Below, one piece after another: positions 34,304-46,263 of a stretch of DNA of 64,000 nucleotides (the stretch's first letter is position 1; each line of letters opens with the position of its first letter). The position numbers and the translations under genes are program-made. Under the pieces are notes generated by a model. It ran no database searches and was not told the origin of the DNA. It saw only the letters and a program-made list of their open reading frames with translations. The stretch is from Candidatus Poribacteria bacterium WGA-3G (GTDB lineage Bacteria > Poribacteria > WGA-4E > WGA-3G): the NCBI GenBank assembly GCA_000406005.1, contig ASZN01000001.1:157755-221754 (forward strand), in the 5' to 3' direction.

Positions 34304-34419
34304 TCCGGCAGCGACTTACTTTCCCGCGGGGTCTCCCCCGAAGTATCATCAGCGCTGAAGGGCTTAACTACCGTGTTCGGGATGGGTACGGGTGGTTCCC
34401 CTTCGCTATAGCCACCGGA
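34304..34419 (-). rRNA. rrf: 5S rRNA
   Basis: The minus strand has the 5S pattern: ends TCCGGTGGC and GTCGCTGCCGGA pair, with GGGGAACCACCCGTACCCAT and CCGAACACGGTAGTTAAGCC inside. It is about 116 bases and lies some 100 bases after 23S on the same strand. Confidence 0.93.
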
Positions 34420-34520
34420 AAATTTTTTGTATGACTCATTGTATTTAATTGATTGAGCCGTTACAAGAATATTTGACAATTGTATAGGTGTGAGGGGATC
34501 AGTAGAAGAAAAGAAGTTAT

Positions 34521-37500
<2,980 letters not shown>

Positions 37501-37574
37501 AAGTAATATCTATCTACCGATTTACCCTCTCTATACAATTGTCAAAGAACAGCACCTATTTTTTTCATAGGTGA

Positions 37575-37647
37575 TGGAGATGAGCGGAGTTGAACCGCTG
37601 ACCTACTGGTTGCAAACCAGTCGCTCTCCCAACTGAGCTACACCCCC
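37575..37647 (-). tRNA. tRNA-Ala (anticodon TGC)
   Basis: The minus strand folds into a full cloverleaf: acceptor GGGGGTG/CATCTCC, D arm GCTC...GAGC, anticodon stem ACTGG/CCAGT with loop TTTGCAA, and T arm with GTTCAAC. The 3' CCA is not encoded (TCACC follows the discriminator A). It lies 75 bases before 23S. The usual tRNA-Ile partner is absent. Confidence 0.93.
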
Positions 37648-37663
37648 GTGTGGTACGTTTTTA

Positions 37664-37692
37664 AGTATACCACACTCTGATATAAATGTCAA
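37664..37692 (-). promoter_or_regulatory. rRNA promoter P1
   Basis: TTGACA (37687-37692), a 17-base spacer and TATACT (37664-37669) on the minus strand, 17 bases before the tRNA-Ala gene. An A/T-rich stretch (AAAATAAA) precedes the -35 box like an UP element. Confidence 0.8.
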
Positions 37693-37710
37693 ATTTATTT
37701 TCAAAAAAAT

Positions 37711-37779
37711 TTGCCAACGGAGGAATCGCACCTCACCTTCGATCTTTCAACCGATGCTCCTATTTTGAGCATTTGGCAC
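37711..37779 (-). other. tRNA-like element between rRNA promoters P1 and P2
   Basis: Read on the minus strand, GTGCCAA (37773-37779) pairs with TTGGCAA (37711-37717 side), GCTC pairs with GAGC as a D arm, and GAGGTGCGATTCCTC forms a T-arm-like hairpin. The anticodon arm is imperfect (TCGGT/ATCGA around a six-base loop TGAAAG). The element is followed by AAATTTTTTTG. It may be a decayed tRNA gene (GAA position hints at Phe) or a small tRNA-shaped RNA made from P2. Confidence 0.35.
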
Positions 37780-37792
37780 ACACGCAAGATTA

Positions 37793-37821
37793 AGTATACC
37801 ACAGAAAACTGTGAATGTCAA
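37793..37821 (-). promoter_or_regulatory. rRNA promoter P2
   Basis: TTGACA (37816-37821), 17 bases, TATACT (37793-37798), again with A/T-rich AAAATAAA upstream on the minus strand. It would also transcribe the tRNA-like element. Confidence 0.75.
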
Positions 37822-37885
37822 ATTTATTTTGCGAAATCTTACCAAAAAAGTGGATTTTCCGGTATTATCGTTCGCAACGCTATTA

Positions 37886-37914
37886 AGTATACGACAAATT
37901 TTCGTAAATGTCAA
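37886..37914 (-). promoter_or_regulatory. rRNA promoter P3
   Basis: TTGACA (37909-37914), 17 bases, TATACT (37886-37891). The third near-identical promoter; all three fully match or nearly match the sigma-70 consensus. Confidence 0.75.
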
Positions 37915-37924
37915 GTTTATTTGA

Positions 37925-37975
37925 AAGTTATCAGTTATCAGTACTCAGTTTTCAGTAAAGAATCTGTATATCCAA
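37925..37975. repeat. heptamer-based repeat, left arm only
   Basis: AGTTATCAGTTATCAGTACTC units lead to CAGTAAAGAATC. No complementary right arm is visible, so this may be a decayed copy of the CAGTTAT family. Confidence 0.55.
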
Positions 37976-37990
37976 ACAATTAACGATACA

Positions 37991-38101
37991 TCTATAGAAG
38001 GGGTGGGGTACAAACCCCGCCTGCAAAATCGGAGGGCGGTTCGCAACGTCTATAGAAGGCGGGGTTGTAAACCCCGCCTGCAAAGCTGGAGAATAGTTTG
38101 C
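37991..38101. repeat. two 58-bp direct repeats, each with a GC hairpin
   Basis: Copies start with TCTATAGAAGG at 37991 and 38049. Each holds a stem of the GGCGGGGTT/AACCCCGCC kind followed by TGCAAA. They lie between the di-haem protein gene (ending at 38103) and the rRNA promoters and could end its transcription, but the lack of a T-run argues for a dispersed repeat. Confidence 0.65.
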
Positions 38102-38102
38102 A

Positions 38103-41100
38103 TTAATTGCCACCAAGTTGCTCGCCTGGGTTTGTGTCTGGCCGGCTTCCGAGCCACAGTTTGATGGCAGGGCTGCTCGCTACAATCCGTTGACCGACAG
38201 AGGCATTGACGACAATGGTATACGGACGCGACTGCTGTGTACCGATGAACGGATTACGACGCAACTCATTACTCCCACTGCTAACAATATTTGGCAGAAG
38301 TCTTAGGGTTGCCTCTGTCTGATTTCCTCGGAGCAAAGTGTTTTGTCGCTGGAGACGCACACCGAAAGGCAGACCGACAGCCGTCAGGTTCAGGTTCTGC
38401 CGATTGCCACCTTGCCTATCAACTGTGACAACGACATCAATGGGTGTATTCGGCGTTACCACTATCTCCTCTAATTCCGTCGATACGATAACAGGGGAGG
38501 TCTCCGTAACACTGACGACAACGCTTTTTCGTTGGACCGTCTGATCGTTGTTCTGAATCCGATAGACTTCAACCGGGGTTGCTGCACGACGGTATTCGTT
38601 ACCGGTAGCCGTCGTGACGGAACCGACAACTTGAACGACACGATGTTCAAGTTCGGCATCAGGTGCAGCGGTAAGCGTAATATAGCCTTGCGTTGTGCCA
38701 GCACCAGAGAGGATTGCGCTCTCACTTGCCGTGATGCCGGGTGGCAAATTTTCAACGGAGAGCAGTATCGGCTCTGTAAACCCGACACGGCGTTGGAGCG
38801 TCACGTTCAACAAAGCGGTTCCACCGCGTCCGATATTTGGGTTATCCGGTGTTACGGAGATCGCAAAATCGGGTTTTGTTGGACGGGCATCTAAATGATA
38901 AACATAGCCTGCGCCGCCGTTTCCAGTAATGTCCTCAACTCTAACGGCATACTCACCCGGTTGATTGAAACTATAATCGATAATCGCGTTGCGTCTGCCG
39001 CCGATACCCGCATTATTTGCCAACACCCGCCCGTTGGCATTAAGCAAGGTGAGAGATGGGCTCAGCGGTGAGTTCAGACTTTCTGCAGAAACAGTGATTG
39101 AATAGCCACCTATATCTGCGAAAAACCCCCACGGTCCATAACCGTTGGTAATTTTGACAAGGACCTTGTTTCTGCCTTTAGAGACAGGCAGCTGGATGAC
39201 ATCATCGGCACGGCGGAGGGCACGGTGGACGTATTTACTGAAAACGAGTTTATCATTCACCCATATCTTGATGGTATCATCGGAACCGAGAGATAAAAGA
39301 TAGTTCTGATCTCGCTCGGATTCGAGATAGGTCAAGGCATAACCCGTAACATCGTCTTCGGGGACGTTTGAGAAGACGTTCTCACCTCTGCGATTGGTTT
39401 TATACCATCCGATTTTTCGACCGTCTTTGCCGATGTATTCTTTGTCGAGATCAATCTCGGTTTCAGGGGGATAGACGGTGTCAAACCCTTTTTCATCAAC
39501 GTTGTCAAACGGGAAGATCACCCACCAAGGACCGAGGGTCGTGCCTTCCGAAATCGTAAAGCGGTAGTAATCCACTTCACCGGGTTCAGAGATACGTCCG
39601 CTAATCGCGCCAGGTGTTGTGATGTGTTGGGCATGTTCAAGTTGGCGTGCAATGAGTCCACCTAACCGTTCTGCTTCTTGGGCAATAAAAGCCATAATAC
39701 GGTCGCGTTCAGTGTTTGTAATGTCGGCGTTCTCTTTATTCGCCATACGTGCAATGGTGTTACCCCATTCCTCAGCAGAGAGTGCCCGATTGCTCGGTGA
39801 ACGGAGTTCGTGACAGGCGCTACACTTTGTTTGGAAAAGGATTTCGGATTCGGAGGATTGTGCCGTAGCATCCTGCGTCGTATCCTCGTCTGGTGTCGTC
39901 TGAAGGTCAACATCCATTTCTATAGTTTCTGGATGCGCGTTGACGATGAACGGAAAGATACCGTACGGCGTACGAATCTGTTTGAGACCGGGCTGATCAT
40001 CGGCTGTTAACTTGACCTGCCATTCAGTTTCGGGTAGATTTTCACCGCCAATAACACACTGAACCCTATTGGTTTCCGGTGGAGATGGCGGTCCGTATGA
40101 TACCTGATCGGTCTCCTGTGCGGTGCGTGTGCTATCCATATTTTCGAGAGGCAGCGTTCCACCCGCAGGGAACAGATAGGTATTGTATGGGAGCACCCCG
40201 ACCATTAAGCGATAGACAGAATCGGGATTTCCACGGTGTAATAGATCACGAATACGCAGGAGATAAGGGCCGTCGTCAGGAAGCGTAACATCAATGAGCG
40301 GATCGAGGCTATAAAAACCGTTACTGCGTGCGAGTTCGACACCGTCCGCGCTGAAAACAGAGAGCGTTGGATTGAAGAACTGTTGGCTGATGTTATTAAG
40401 GCGATATGCCTTGACGCTGAACACACAGCGTTGCCCCTTAGTGCCTTCAAAGACGTAATAATCTTCGTCACCACCGGGATTAACAACACCATTGATGAGG
40501 CTTGGTAGTTCAATAGTGGTGGCGGATTCTGGGTCATTGTTGGCTTCGGTCTCAATAACATTCGGCGTGTGGCTTACCTCGAAGGGCCACGCGGTGGAGG
40601 TGCCGTTCTTACTGACAATCCGAACTTCTCGAAGCCCGATGGGTGCGTCAGGTGCGATATATAATTCGGCGGTTAACCCGGCACTCGCTCGCGCTGCAGA
40701 TGCAAGATAACCTTCGATTTTCGTCTGTGCGTCGGCACTAATTTCGGCACCTTTCTCGGTAATCATCCGTTGAACAGTTGCTTTCCACTGTGCGGGTGTC
40801 ATTGATCTGTTGCTCGGAGACCGGAGTTCATGGCACTGCCCACAATTGGCTTCAAAGACAGGCTTATGGGTATTATCAACTTCACCGCCAGCGGGATGAA
40901 GTTGCGCGGTAATCCCGGATTCACCTTCAATAATGACCTCGTGTGGGTCGTCTAAATCGGAACCTTGGATAGCGATCTCAACAGTTGTACCGGGTTGTCC
41001 GCCTGCTGGAAACAGTGAATTGAGTCGCGGTGTCCCTTGCGCGAACGTAGGAAGCCCCAAGGACATAAAGAGCAATATGAAAAACGTTTGGCGTATACTT

Positions 41101-41147
41101 GTGAGACCATATCTTCTCGCGAAAACGGACATCGTATCGGTACGCAT
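38103..41147 (-). CDS. secreted protein with two c-type haem sites, PPC and Ig-like domains
   Basis: A 1,014-residue exported protein with a signal peptide (about 1-38, ending TFAQG). Two haem-binding motifs lie in matching contexts: CGQCHELRSPSNRSMT (C102, C105, H106) and CSACHELRSPSNRALS (near 450), each followed by a W and a helical stretch, so a small cytochrome c-like module is duplicated. Between and after them are pre-peptidase C-terminal (PPC) domains (DYYVFEGTKGQRCVFSV; DYYRFTISEGT) and repeats with PPGITAS. GGAGG before the ATG at 41147 decides the start. It follows WD40 and DUF1501 genes, a combination common in planctomycete-like bacteria. Possibly a cell-surface electron carrier; role unproven. 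Confidence 0.75.
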   Translation of the reverse strand: MRTDTMSVFARRYGLTSIRQTFFILLFMSLGLPTFAQGTPRLNSLFPAGGQPGTTVEIAIQGSDLDDPHEVIIEGESGITAQLHPAGGEVDNTHKPVFEANCGQCHELRSPSNRSMTPAQWKATVQRMITEKGAEISADAQTKIEGYLASAARASAGLTAELYIAPDAPIGLREVRIVSKNGTSTAWPFEVSHTPNVIETEANNDPESATTIELPSLINGVVNPGGDEDYYVFEGTKGQRCVFSVKAYRLNNISQQFFNPTLSVFSADGVELARSNGFYSLDPLIDVTLPDDGPYLLRIRDLLHRGNPDSVYRLMVGVLPYNTYLFPAGGTLPLENMDSTRTAQETDQVSYGPPSPPETNRVQCVIGGENLPETEWQVKLTADDQPGLKQIRTPYGIFPFIVNAHPETIEMDVDLQTTPDEDTTQDATAQSSESEILFQTKCSACHELRSPSNRALSAEEWGNTIARMANKENADITNTERDRIMAFIAQEAERLGGLIARQLEHAQHITTPGAISGRISEPGEVDYYRFTISEGTTLGPWWVIFPFDNVDEKGFDTVYPPETEIDLDKEYIGKDGRKIGWYKTNRRGENVFSNVPEDDVTGYALTYLESERDQNYLLSLGSDDTIKIWVNDKLVFSKYVHRALRRADDVIQLPVSKGRNKVLVKITNGYGPWGFFADIGGYSITVSAESLNSPLSPSLTLLNANGRVLANNAGIGGRRNAIIDYSFNQPGEYAVRVEDITGNGGAGYVYHLDARPTKPDFAISVTPDNPNIGRGGTALLNVTLQRRVGFTEPILLSVENLPPGITASESAILSGAGTTQGYITLTAAPDAELEHRVVQVVGSVTTATGNEYRRAATPVEVYRIQNNDQTVQRKSVVVSVTETSPVIVSTELEEIVVTPNTPIDVVVTVDRQGGNRQNLNLTAVGLPFGVRLQRQNTLLRGNQTEATLRLLPNIVSSGSNELRRNPFIGTQQSRPYTIVVNASVGQRIVASSPAIKLWLGSRPDTNPGEQLGGN

Positions 41148-41220
41148 CGTGAAGTCCTCCAAGATGGCTATCGGCAAGATGGCTAATGGCTAACGGTCTT
41201 TTCAATCGCCGACACTCATA

Positions 41221-42312
41221 TTAGAATTCGTGTGTTATGGCGCGTCTACGAAGATTCCAGAGCCGTACTTTTCCATCGCGCCCTCCCGCTGCAACGAACC
41301 GACCATCTGGACTGAATTTTACTGCGTAAACAGCATCGGTCGATTCATCAAAAGTGCGGAAACGGTTTCCTGATCGGATATTCCAGATAATCACTGAAGT
41401 GTCTGCACTACCGGAGGCAATCATTGCCGCCTGATTGTTCTGTCTGAGTGAGACGAGTGCTGCGTCAACACTGTAAACAGCACCTTGATGCCCGTTGTAT
41501 TCGCGAACGAGGGCACCAGTCAGATCTGATGCATTCTGACTGACAGGAATCTCCTCACCCCTGCCTGTCTGCGTAACGCGCCACGTACGGACGGCATTAT
41601 CCGCGGAACCGGAAACTATCACATTTTCATCAACTGAATAGGCGAGGCTATAAACAGCATCATCGTTTGCATCAAAGTTCACCAAGACGTTAAAAGTTTC
41701 TGGGTTCCATACTTTTATGGTTTTATCTTCACTCCCTGTGACAAAGTATGCGCCACTCGGGTGATACAGGGTACACAGGACTCTCCCAACGTGTTGGGTC
41801 AACCATTTCGCCTGTTTGTCTATCATTTCTTCGGTATCTTCAAGGCGTTCCACATCAATGACGGCACTGAATTCGTCCATACTTGCAGTGAGCAGCGTTT
41901 TGTTACTTGGGCTTAGGGCAATAGATTCAATGGTATCAGCATGAATCTCGAAGCTTTTTATCAGTTCTTCGGATGCGACATCCCAAATTCGTATTTCGCC
42001 GCTTTGTGCTGGAACGCCGCTGCCGGCATAGAGCCTTAGCGGCGATGCTTGGTCTGTGGACGAGAATTTAAGGCATCGCACATCGCCAACGTGCGGTTCA
42101 TAGACATGAATAACACGTTGTGTATCGAGATCCCAAAGTTCAACCCACTGATATTTTCCGACAGCAAGCGTTTTTCCATCAGGGCTAAATTCGAGTGACC
42201 AGATCGGCGACAGCGGTTGGTCTGCAAAACCGACAGGTGTCGCACAGACAACGCAGAACGCTGCTATCAGGATCCATATATTGCGGAGGGTCAGAAAAAA
42301 AGAACGAAGCAT
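41221..42312 (-). CDS. exported WD40 repeat protein
   Basis: A 363-residue protein with a signal peptide (about 1-30, ending GFADQ). At least six WD40 blades are visible: LEFSPDGKTLAVGK...VELWDL, AGSGVPAQSGEIRIWDV, FVTGSEDKTIKVWN, VIVSGSADNAVRTWRV, IASGSADTSVIIWNI and FVAAGGRDGKVRLWNL. It forms one beta-propeller, probably in the periplasm, that binds a protein partner. It lies between the DUF1501 gene upstream and the di-haem PPC gene downstream on the same strand, so the three are likely one functional unit. No enzyme domain is present. Confidence 0.87.
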   Translation of the reverse strand: MLRSFFLTLRNIWILIAAFCVVCATPVGFADQPLSPIWSLEFSPDGKTLAVGKYQWVELWDLDTQRVIHVYEPHVGDVRCLKFSSTDQASPLRLYAGSGVPAQSGEIRIWDVASEELIKSFEIHADTIESIALSPSNKTLLTASMDEFSAVIDVERLEDTEEMIDKQAKWLTQHVGRVLCTLYHPSGAYFVTGSEDKTIKVWNPETFNVLVNFDANDDAVYSLAYSVDENVIVSGSADNAVRTWRVTQTGRGEEIPVSQNASDLTGALVREYNGHQGAVYSVDAALVSLRQNNQAAMIASGSADTSVIIWNIRSGNRFRTFDESTDAVYAVKFSPDGRFVAAGGRDGKVRLWNLRRRAITHEF

Positions 42313-42334
42313 GCGTATTTATTATAAGTTTTCG

Positions 42335-42447
42335 GAAGAATAGTTATAGGTTAACAGTTATAAGTTAAGAGGGTTCAGGAACTCCCAACGGCTCTTCTTA
42401 TAACCTACTATTTATAACCTATAACCACTCCTCCGAAAGCTGATAAT
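42335..42447. repeat. heptamer-based inverted repeat between DUF1501 and WD40 genes
   Basis: AGTTATAGGTTAACAGTTATAAG leads to GTTAAGAGGGTT; TCTTCTTATAACCTACTATT and further units give the complement. Same architecture as the CAGTTAT family, with units of variant sequence. Confidence 0.6.
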
Positions 42448-42450
42448 TCT

Positions 42451-43791
42451 CTAAGCAAGGACGCCGCGAATCGGTCTGCCGCCGCGCGAGAGGACGATTC
42501 GGACACCATCTGGTGACTCAAGGTGCTGATTGTAATCAACACCGAGGGATTGATAGAGTGTCGCTGATAAATCTTCGGGACGTACCGGCGTTTCAGCAGG
42601 CTCCATCCCCAGGGGATCGGAAGCACCGATGACTTGTCCACCTTGGACACCGCCGCCGGCTAACATGATTGAGAAGACCCGTGAATGGTGGTCACGTCCA
42701 GCATTTCTATTGATGACAGGCGTTCTGCCGAATTCACCCATAGCAATAACGAGGGTGGTATCCAACAATCCACGATCACTCAGGTCTGCGATTAAGGTCG
42801 CCATCGTCTGATCGAAAGCGTTGAGTTTCCCCGGCAAAGATGAGAAGATATTGTTATGGTTATCCCATCCGCCGTTGGTGACAGTGACGAAGTTGACTCC
42901 AGCTTCGACGAGTCTCCTTGCGAGGAGGCAGCTTTGTCCGAAAGTGTCGCGTCGGTATGCGTCTCGAGTTTTACCGGGTTCGGTATTAAGGTCGAACGCT
43001 GCGCGTGCATCAGAGGAGCTCATGAGGTTATATGCGGAAGTATAGAAACTGTCAACGGCTTCAGCAGCGGGGTTTCCTGCTTCGTACTTTTTGAAGGCGG
43101 CATCAACGGCTTGACGTAAAGAGCGTCGCCGTTCAACGCGCTCAACAGAGACACCCTTGGGGGGTTCTAAGTCTCGGACCTTGAAGTTCTTGCTTGCCGG
43201 ATTTCCGCCGGGCGAGAACGGTGCAAGCGATGCGCCTAAGAACCCACCACCCCCATAAGCGACGGGTGCCGGTACAGAGATGTATGGTGGTAAAGCGCTC
43301 CGCTGTTCTTTGAGTTTGGAAATAACAGCACCATATCCCGGAACGGCAAAGCCGGGTAAGGGTTGATACCCCGTCATCATATAGTGTGTTCCACGCTCGT
43401 GCGCTGCCTCAGGAGAGGTCATCGAACGGATGATGCAGAGTTTATCGGTCTGTTGTGCGAGTTTCGGGAGATGTTCACTAATTTGGATGCCGTTTACGTT
43501 TGTCGCTCTCGGCTTGAAAAGCCCACGAATTTCTTCAGGTGCATCCGGTTTGAGATCCCATATATCGAGGTGGCTTGGTCCACCCCCTAACCAGACGAGA
43601 ATAACGGATGTTGCGGTGCCGGCAGAAGTTTTCGGTGCGTTGACGCTTGCTTCTGCGGCGGTTGCGGCATACGCTTTGAGTCGAAAAAAGTCTGTGAGGC
43701 TCAACCCGAACAAACCGAGTGCCCCTGCTTTAAGAAAGTCTCGACGGTAAAATCCTTCACAATCCGTGTGTATGCATCTGTCTTTAGCCAT
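42451..43791 (-). CDS. DUF1501 protein with Tat-like signal
   Basis: A 446-residue DUF1501 protein. The N-terminus has a twin-arginine-like signal (YRRDFLKAGALGLFGLSL). Family motifs present are VILVWLGGGPSHLDIWDLKP (about 63-82), HERGTHYMMTGYQPLP (about 131-146) and MGEFGRTPVINRNAGRDHH (about 350-368). The fold resembles the alkaline phosphatase superfamily and the group is often named a sulfatase-like family, but activity is unknown. AAGGAGAGAATC stands before the ATG. It heads the three-gene run with the WD40 and di-haem PPC proteins. In planctomycetes DUF1501 genes pair with DUF1549/DUF1553 cytochrome proteins; here a PPC di-haem protein takes that place. Confidence 0.88.
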   Translation of the reverse strand: MAKDRCIHTDCEGFYRRDFLKAGALGLFGLSLTDFFRLKAYAATAAEASVNAPKTSAGTATSVILVWLGGGPSHLDIWDLKPDAPEEIRGLFKPRATNVNGIQISEHLPKLAQQTDKLCIIRSMTSPEAAHERGTHYMMTGYQPLPGFAVPGYGAVISKLKEQRSALPPYISVPAPVAYGGGGFLGASLAPFSPGGNPASKNFKVRDLEPPKGVSVERVERRRSLRQAVDAAFKKYEAGNPAAEAVDSFYTSAYNLMSSSDARAAFDLNTEPGKTRDAYRRDTFGQSCLLARRLVEAGVNFVTVTNGGWDNHNNIFSSLPGKLNAFDQTMATLIADLSDRGLLDTTLVIAMGEFGRTPVINRNAGRDHHSRVFSIMLAGGGVQGGQVIGASDPLGMEPAETPVRPEDLSATLYQSLGVDYNQHLESPDGVRIVLSRGGRPIRGVLA

Positions 43792-43891
43792 GATTCTCTC
43801 CTTGTGTTACAGATTCACGTGACGAGTTACTGGCTATCGGTTAGACTCAACGACACTATAGTCAGTGTTGTCACGCTGTGGAGACCACGAA

Positions 43892-45334
43892 TCAATTTCG
43901 CGTGGGTCGCTTTCGCAGCCTCTTCATCCATCTTTGCGCTTTTGCGATGTTGGTATCGAGTGGTTCTTTCATCTCAAAATATTCTGTATGTCCTGCGTAG
44001 ATTTGATGCCAATCAACGATACACGGCATCCGATTTTGTGTCAAGGTTCGCATCAGGAAGGACCGAACTTTTGCTCGGGTATCCTGTGGTGCGTTGTCAA
44101 TAGCATATTCGATCTGTTTATCAGTGATAACACGCTCCATCTGTCCCTGCGCTTCCAGAGCGTAGTAGAGTCCATTTTCGGTATGGATATTATGATATTC
44201 TAAATCTTGACTTTTGATCCAAGGATCATCCCAATCGAGTTTCTCTTCAGCGACGAAAGCCTCAAGCATCCATTTTTTTGCGGCCCAATCAACACGGGGG
44301 ATGACGTTTTCCCAACCATCTTCGAGGTCATCAAGCATAGATTCCCATGCAGCAAGTACCCAATCGGTTTCTTCATCTTGTTCGGTGATGAAAGTCTGAA
44401 CGAAGTTGAGATACTCTCGTTGTAAATCGATCGCTGAGATTGTTTTTCCGGATTTAAGTTCAATACGCCACTTAAAAGTATTATCGCGTGAAATGTGTCG
44501 AATCGCGTATACTGGATCGGCGAGTTCAAAACTGGGGAGCGGTAGTTTTTCTCCATGCATTTCATAGAATTCTTCGATTGCGGTGAGCAGTAGTGCCGTC
44601 GTGCCGACTTTGAGTGCGGTCGCGTATTCCGACATATTAGAATCACCGACGAGGAGGTGTAGTCGCCGATATTTTGTGTAATCACTGAGCGGTTCGTCGC
44701 GTGTGTTTATAATCGCGCGACTGAACTGGATCCACTCATAAATTTCGGTAACAATGTGATCTGCGCGTTGCGAGATTTGATAATCTCGTTGTTCACTGAG
44801 TTCCGGTTGAAAATCGCCGAATTCAATCATTTCGTCATAGACCCCGACTCTTCCAGCCCCGGCATAAATTTGGCGGGTTACAAAAAACGGCATGAGTGTG
44901 GGGATGACGACTTTATAGAACGGGACATCTCGGCTAATTTGAAAATTTTCGTGACATCCAAAGGTTGCACCGGTGAAATGATCGATATTATTTTTGAAGA
45001 ACGCGGTCGGCAGTCCTGTATCCGTGAGGATGCTATTGATGATACGCTCAATGGCTTTATCGTAGGCGACAAGATCGAAGAGCGTTCCGCATTCTGGGGT
45101 TGCATATTCCAGATGCCCCATATCAATGTAGAGCCTACCGCCGTTGAACAGAAATCCACCGTTACCGGGGGGTTCGCCCCAGTCTCGGTAGTGAATATCG
45201 CGAAGTCCGAGTTCTAAGACATCAAAAACGTAGTCTCGAACGCGTGCTGCGACCCCTTCCGAGGTACCACGAATCCGCTCGGTATCTGTCATGCATCCAA
45301 ATTCGGTTTCGATTCCAAAAATGCGTTTGTTCAT
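43892..45334 (-). CDS. pafA: Pup/UBact ligase PafA
   Basis: A 480-residue carboxylate-amine ligase of the glutamine-synthetase-like group. Key segments are FGIETEFGC, NGGRLYIDMGHLEYATPEC (catalytic Asp), FFKNNID, FGCHENFQIS, INTRDEPLSDYTKYRRLHL and GDSNMSEYATALKVGT. It uses ATP to join the C-terminal Glu of the modifier to lysines of target proteins. I call this PafA rather than Dop because it lacks the Dop loop insertion that the protein at 47735-49249 has after its N-terminal strands. It is the last gene of the proteasome locus. A heptamer repeat fills the upstream spacer and no ribosome site is visible. Confidence 0.9.
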   Translation of the reverse strand: MNKRIFGIETEFGCMTDTERIRGTSEGVAARVRDYVFDVLELGLRDIHYRDWGEPPGNGGFLFNGGRLYIDMGHLEYATPECGTLFDLVAYDKAIERIINSILTDTGLPTAFFKNNIDHFTGATFGCHENFQISRDVPFYKVVIPTLMPFFVTRQIYAGAGRVGVYDEMIEFGDFQPELSEQRDYQISQRADHIVTEIYEWIQFSRAIINTRDEPLSDYTKYRRLHLLVGDSNMSEYATALKVGTTALLLTAIEEFYEMHGEKLPLPSFELADPVYAIRHISRDNTFKWRIELKSGKTISAIDLQREYLNFVQTFITEQDEETDWVLAAWESMLDDLEDGWENVIPRVDWAAKKWMLEAFVAEEKLDWDDPWIKSQDLEYHNIHTENGLYYALEAQGQMERVITDKQIEYAIDNAPQDTRAKVRSFLMRTLTQNRMPCIVDWHQIYAGHTEYFEMKEPLDTNIAKAQRWMKRLRKRPTRN

Positions 45335-45335
45335 T

Positions 45336-45482
45336 TTTTAACAGTTACCAGTTATCAGTTACCAGTTATCAGTTACAAGAGGTTTTCGATAGTTCCAAAG
45401 TCTCTTAACTGAAAACTGAAAGATTTTTTCGTAGAAAAAATCGTACTGAAAACTGTTAACTTCCTCTAACTGACAACTATTC
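45336..45482. repeat. heptamer-based inverted repeat before pafA
   Basis: Units CAGTTACCAGTTATCAGTT lead to ACAAGAGGTT; the complement TCTCTTAACTGAAAACTG follows, and a second small arm (TAACTGACAACT) ends near 45480. It occupies nearly the whole prcA-pafA spacer. Confidence 0.7.
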
Positions 45483-45491
45483 CTCCGCTCC

Positions 45492-46262
45492 CTATTTCAG
45501 TGCGGCTTCAACCTCCTGAGAGTTAAGGAGCCGGAATTTGCTTGTACCTTGCTGTGTTATTTTTAGGACCCCTGCTTGAATCTCACCGTCTTCGCGGGCA
45601 GCGTCAACAACTTCGTACATCTGCGTAGTATCCATTTGCGTCTCTTCTAAATCGGTTTCCTCTGGTTCTCGTGTGCTTAATCCCTTACCGACTGCCCAAG
45701 TTTCCAAACTCAACCGTATTGCAGCGGTCAAATCCGTGTCTGCGTCAGCGGGTGCATTCGCCAGATAGTTTTGCATACCGGTTTCAATCACTTCTGTTCC
45801 GCCGATAACTGCGAATTTTGTGTCGGTTCGGACGATGCCATCGAAGTTGATTGCAGTAAATAGATTTTTTTCAGGCGTACTGCCGAGTTCGGCGAGTAAC
45901 ATTTTGATGATATAAGCTTCACCGACAATAGACTCAAATGCCTGCTTAAAAGTGTGTGCAAGGACATAGTTGGTGAGTCGATGGAGATTCACATCTTCAG
46001 TGGCATTTTGAAATCCTTGAACGCTTGCGGTATCGGTAACGAGCATTCGGAGGCGTTCGATATCAGCCGGGTGTCCGATTGCGGAGAGTGCGATTCGGTC
46101 GTGTACCTCAAAGATTTTACGTTGTCCCTTACCAATCGTCAAGAGCAACATACCTTCGTTATAAGTGATGCCTACGACGGGACTGCCGGGACGGAGTTGG
46201 TCTTCAATGTAATCTCGTCGGTCTTGAATCGCTTCTATCCATCGATATGGTTCATCTCGCAT
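45492..46262 (-). CDS. prcA: proteasome alpha subunit
   Basis: A 256-residue Ntn-fold alpha subunit: the N-terminal helix region (RDYIEDQLRP), then SPVVGITYNEGMLLLTIG, KIFEVHDRIALSAIGHPADI and IIKMLLAELG match the proteasome alpha pattern. There is no processed catalytic Thr, as expected. The C-terminal 30 residues include GILKITQ-like strands (AGVLKITQQGTSKFRLL). Alpha rings gate the 20S core and dock the ATPase ring. AAGGA is 12 bases before the ATG, an unusually long spacing. The gap to prcB holds a dispersed repeat. Confidence 0.9.
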   Translation of the reverse strand: MRDEPYRWIEAIQDRRDYIEDQLRPGSPVVGITYNEGMLLLTIGKGQRKIFEVHDRIALSAIGHPADIERLRMLVTDTASVQGFQNATEDVNLHRLTNYVLAHTFKQAFESIVGEAYIIKMLLAELGSTPEKNLFTAINFDGIVRTDTKFAVIGGTEVIETGMQNYLANAPADADTDLTAAIRLSLETWAVGKGLSTREPEETDLEETQMDTTQMYEVVDAAREDGEIQAGVLKITQQGTSKFRLLNSQEVEAALK

Positions 46263-46263
46263 T

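Noticed and set aside
37711..37983. Plus-strand open frame of 90 residues in the rRNA promoter region
   Set aside because: It runs through the antisense of promoters P2 and P3 and a heptamer repeat; no ribosome site or homologous pattern.
38118..43590. Plus-strand frames opposite the di-haem, WD40 and DUF1501 genes
   Set aside because: They are mirror frames of well-supported minus-strand genes, with no motif of their own.
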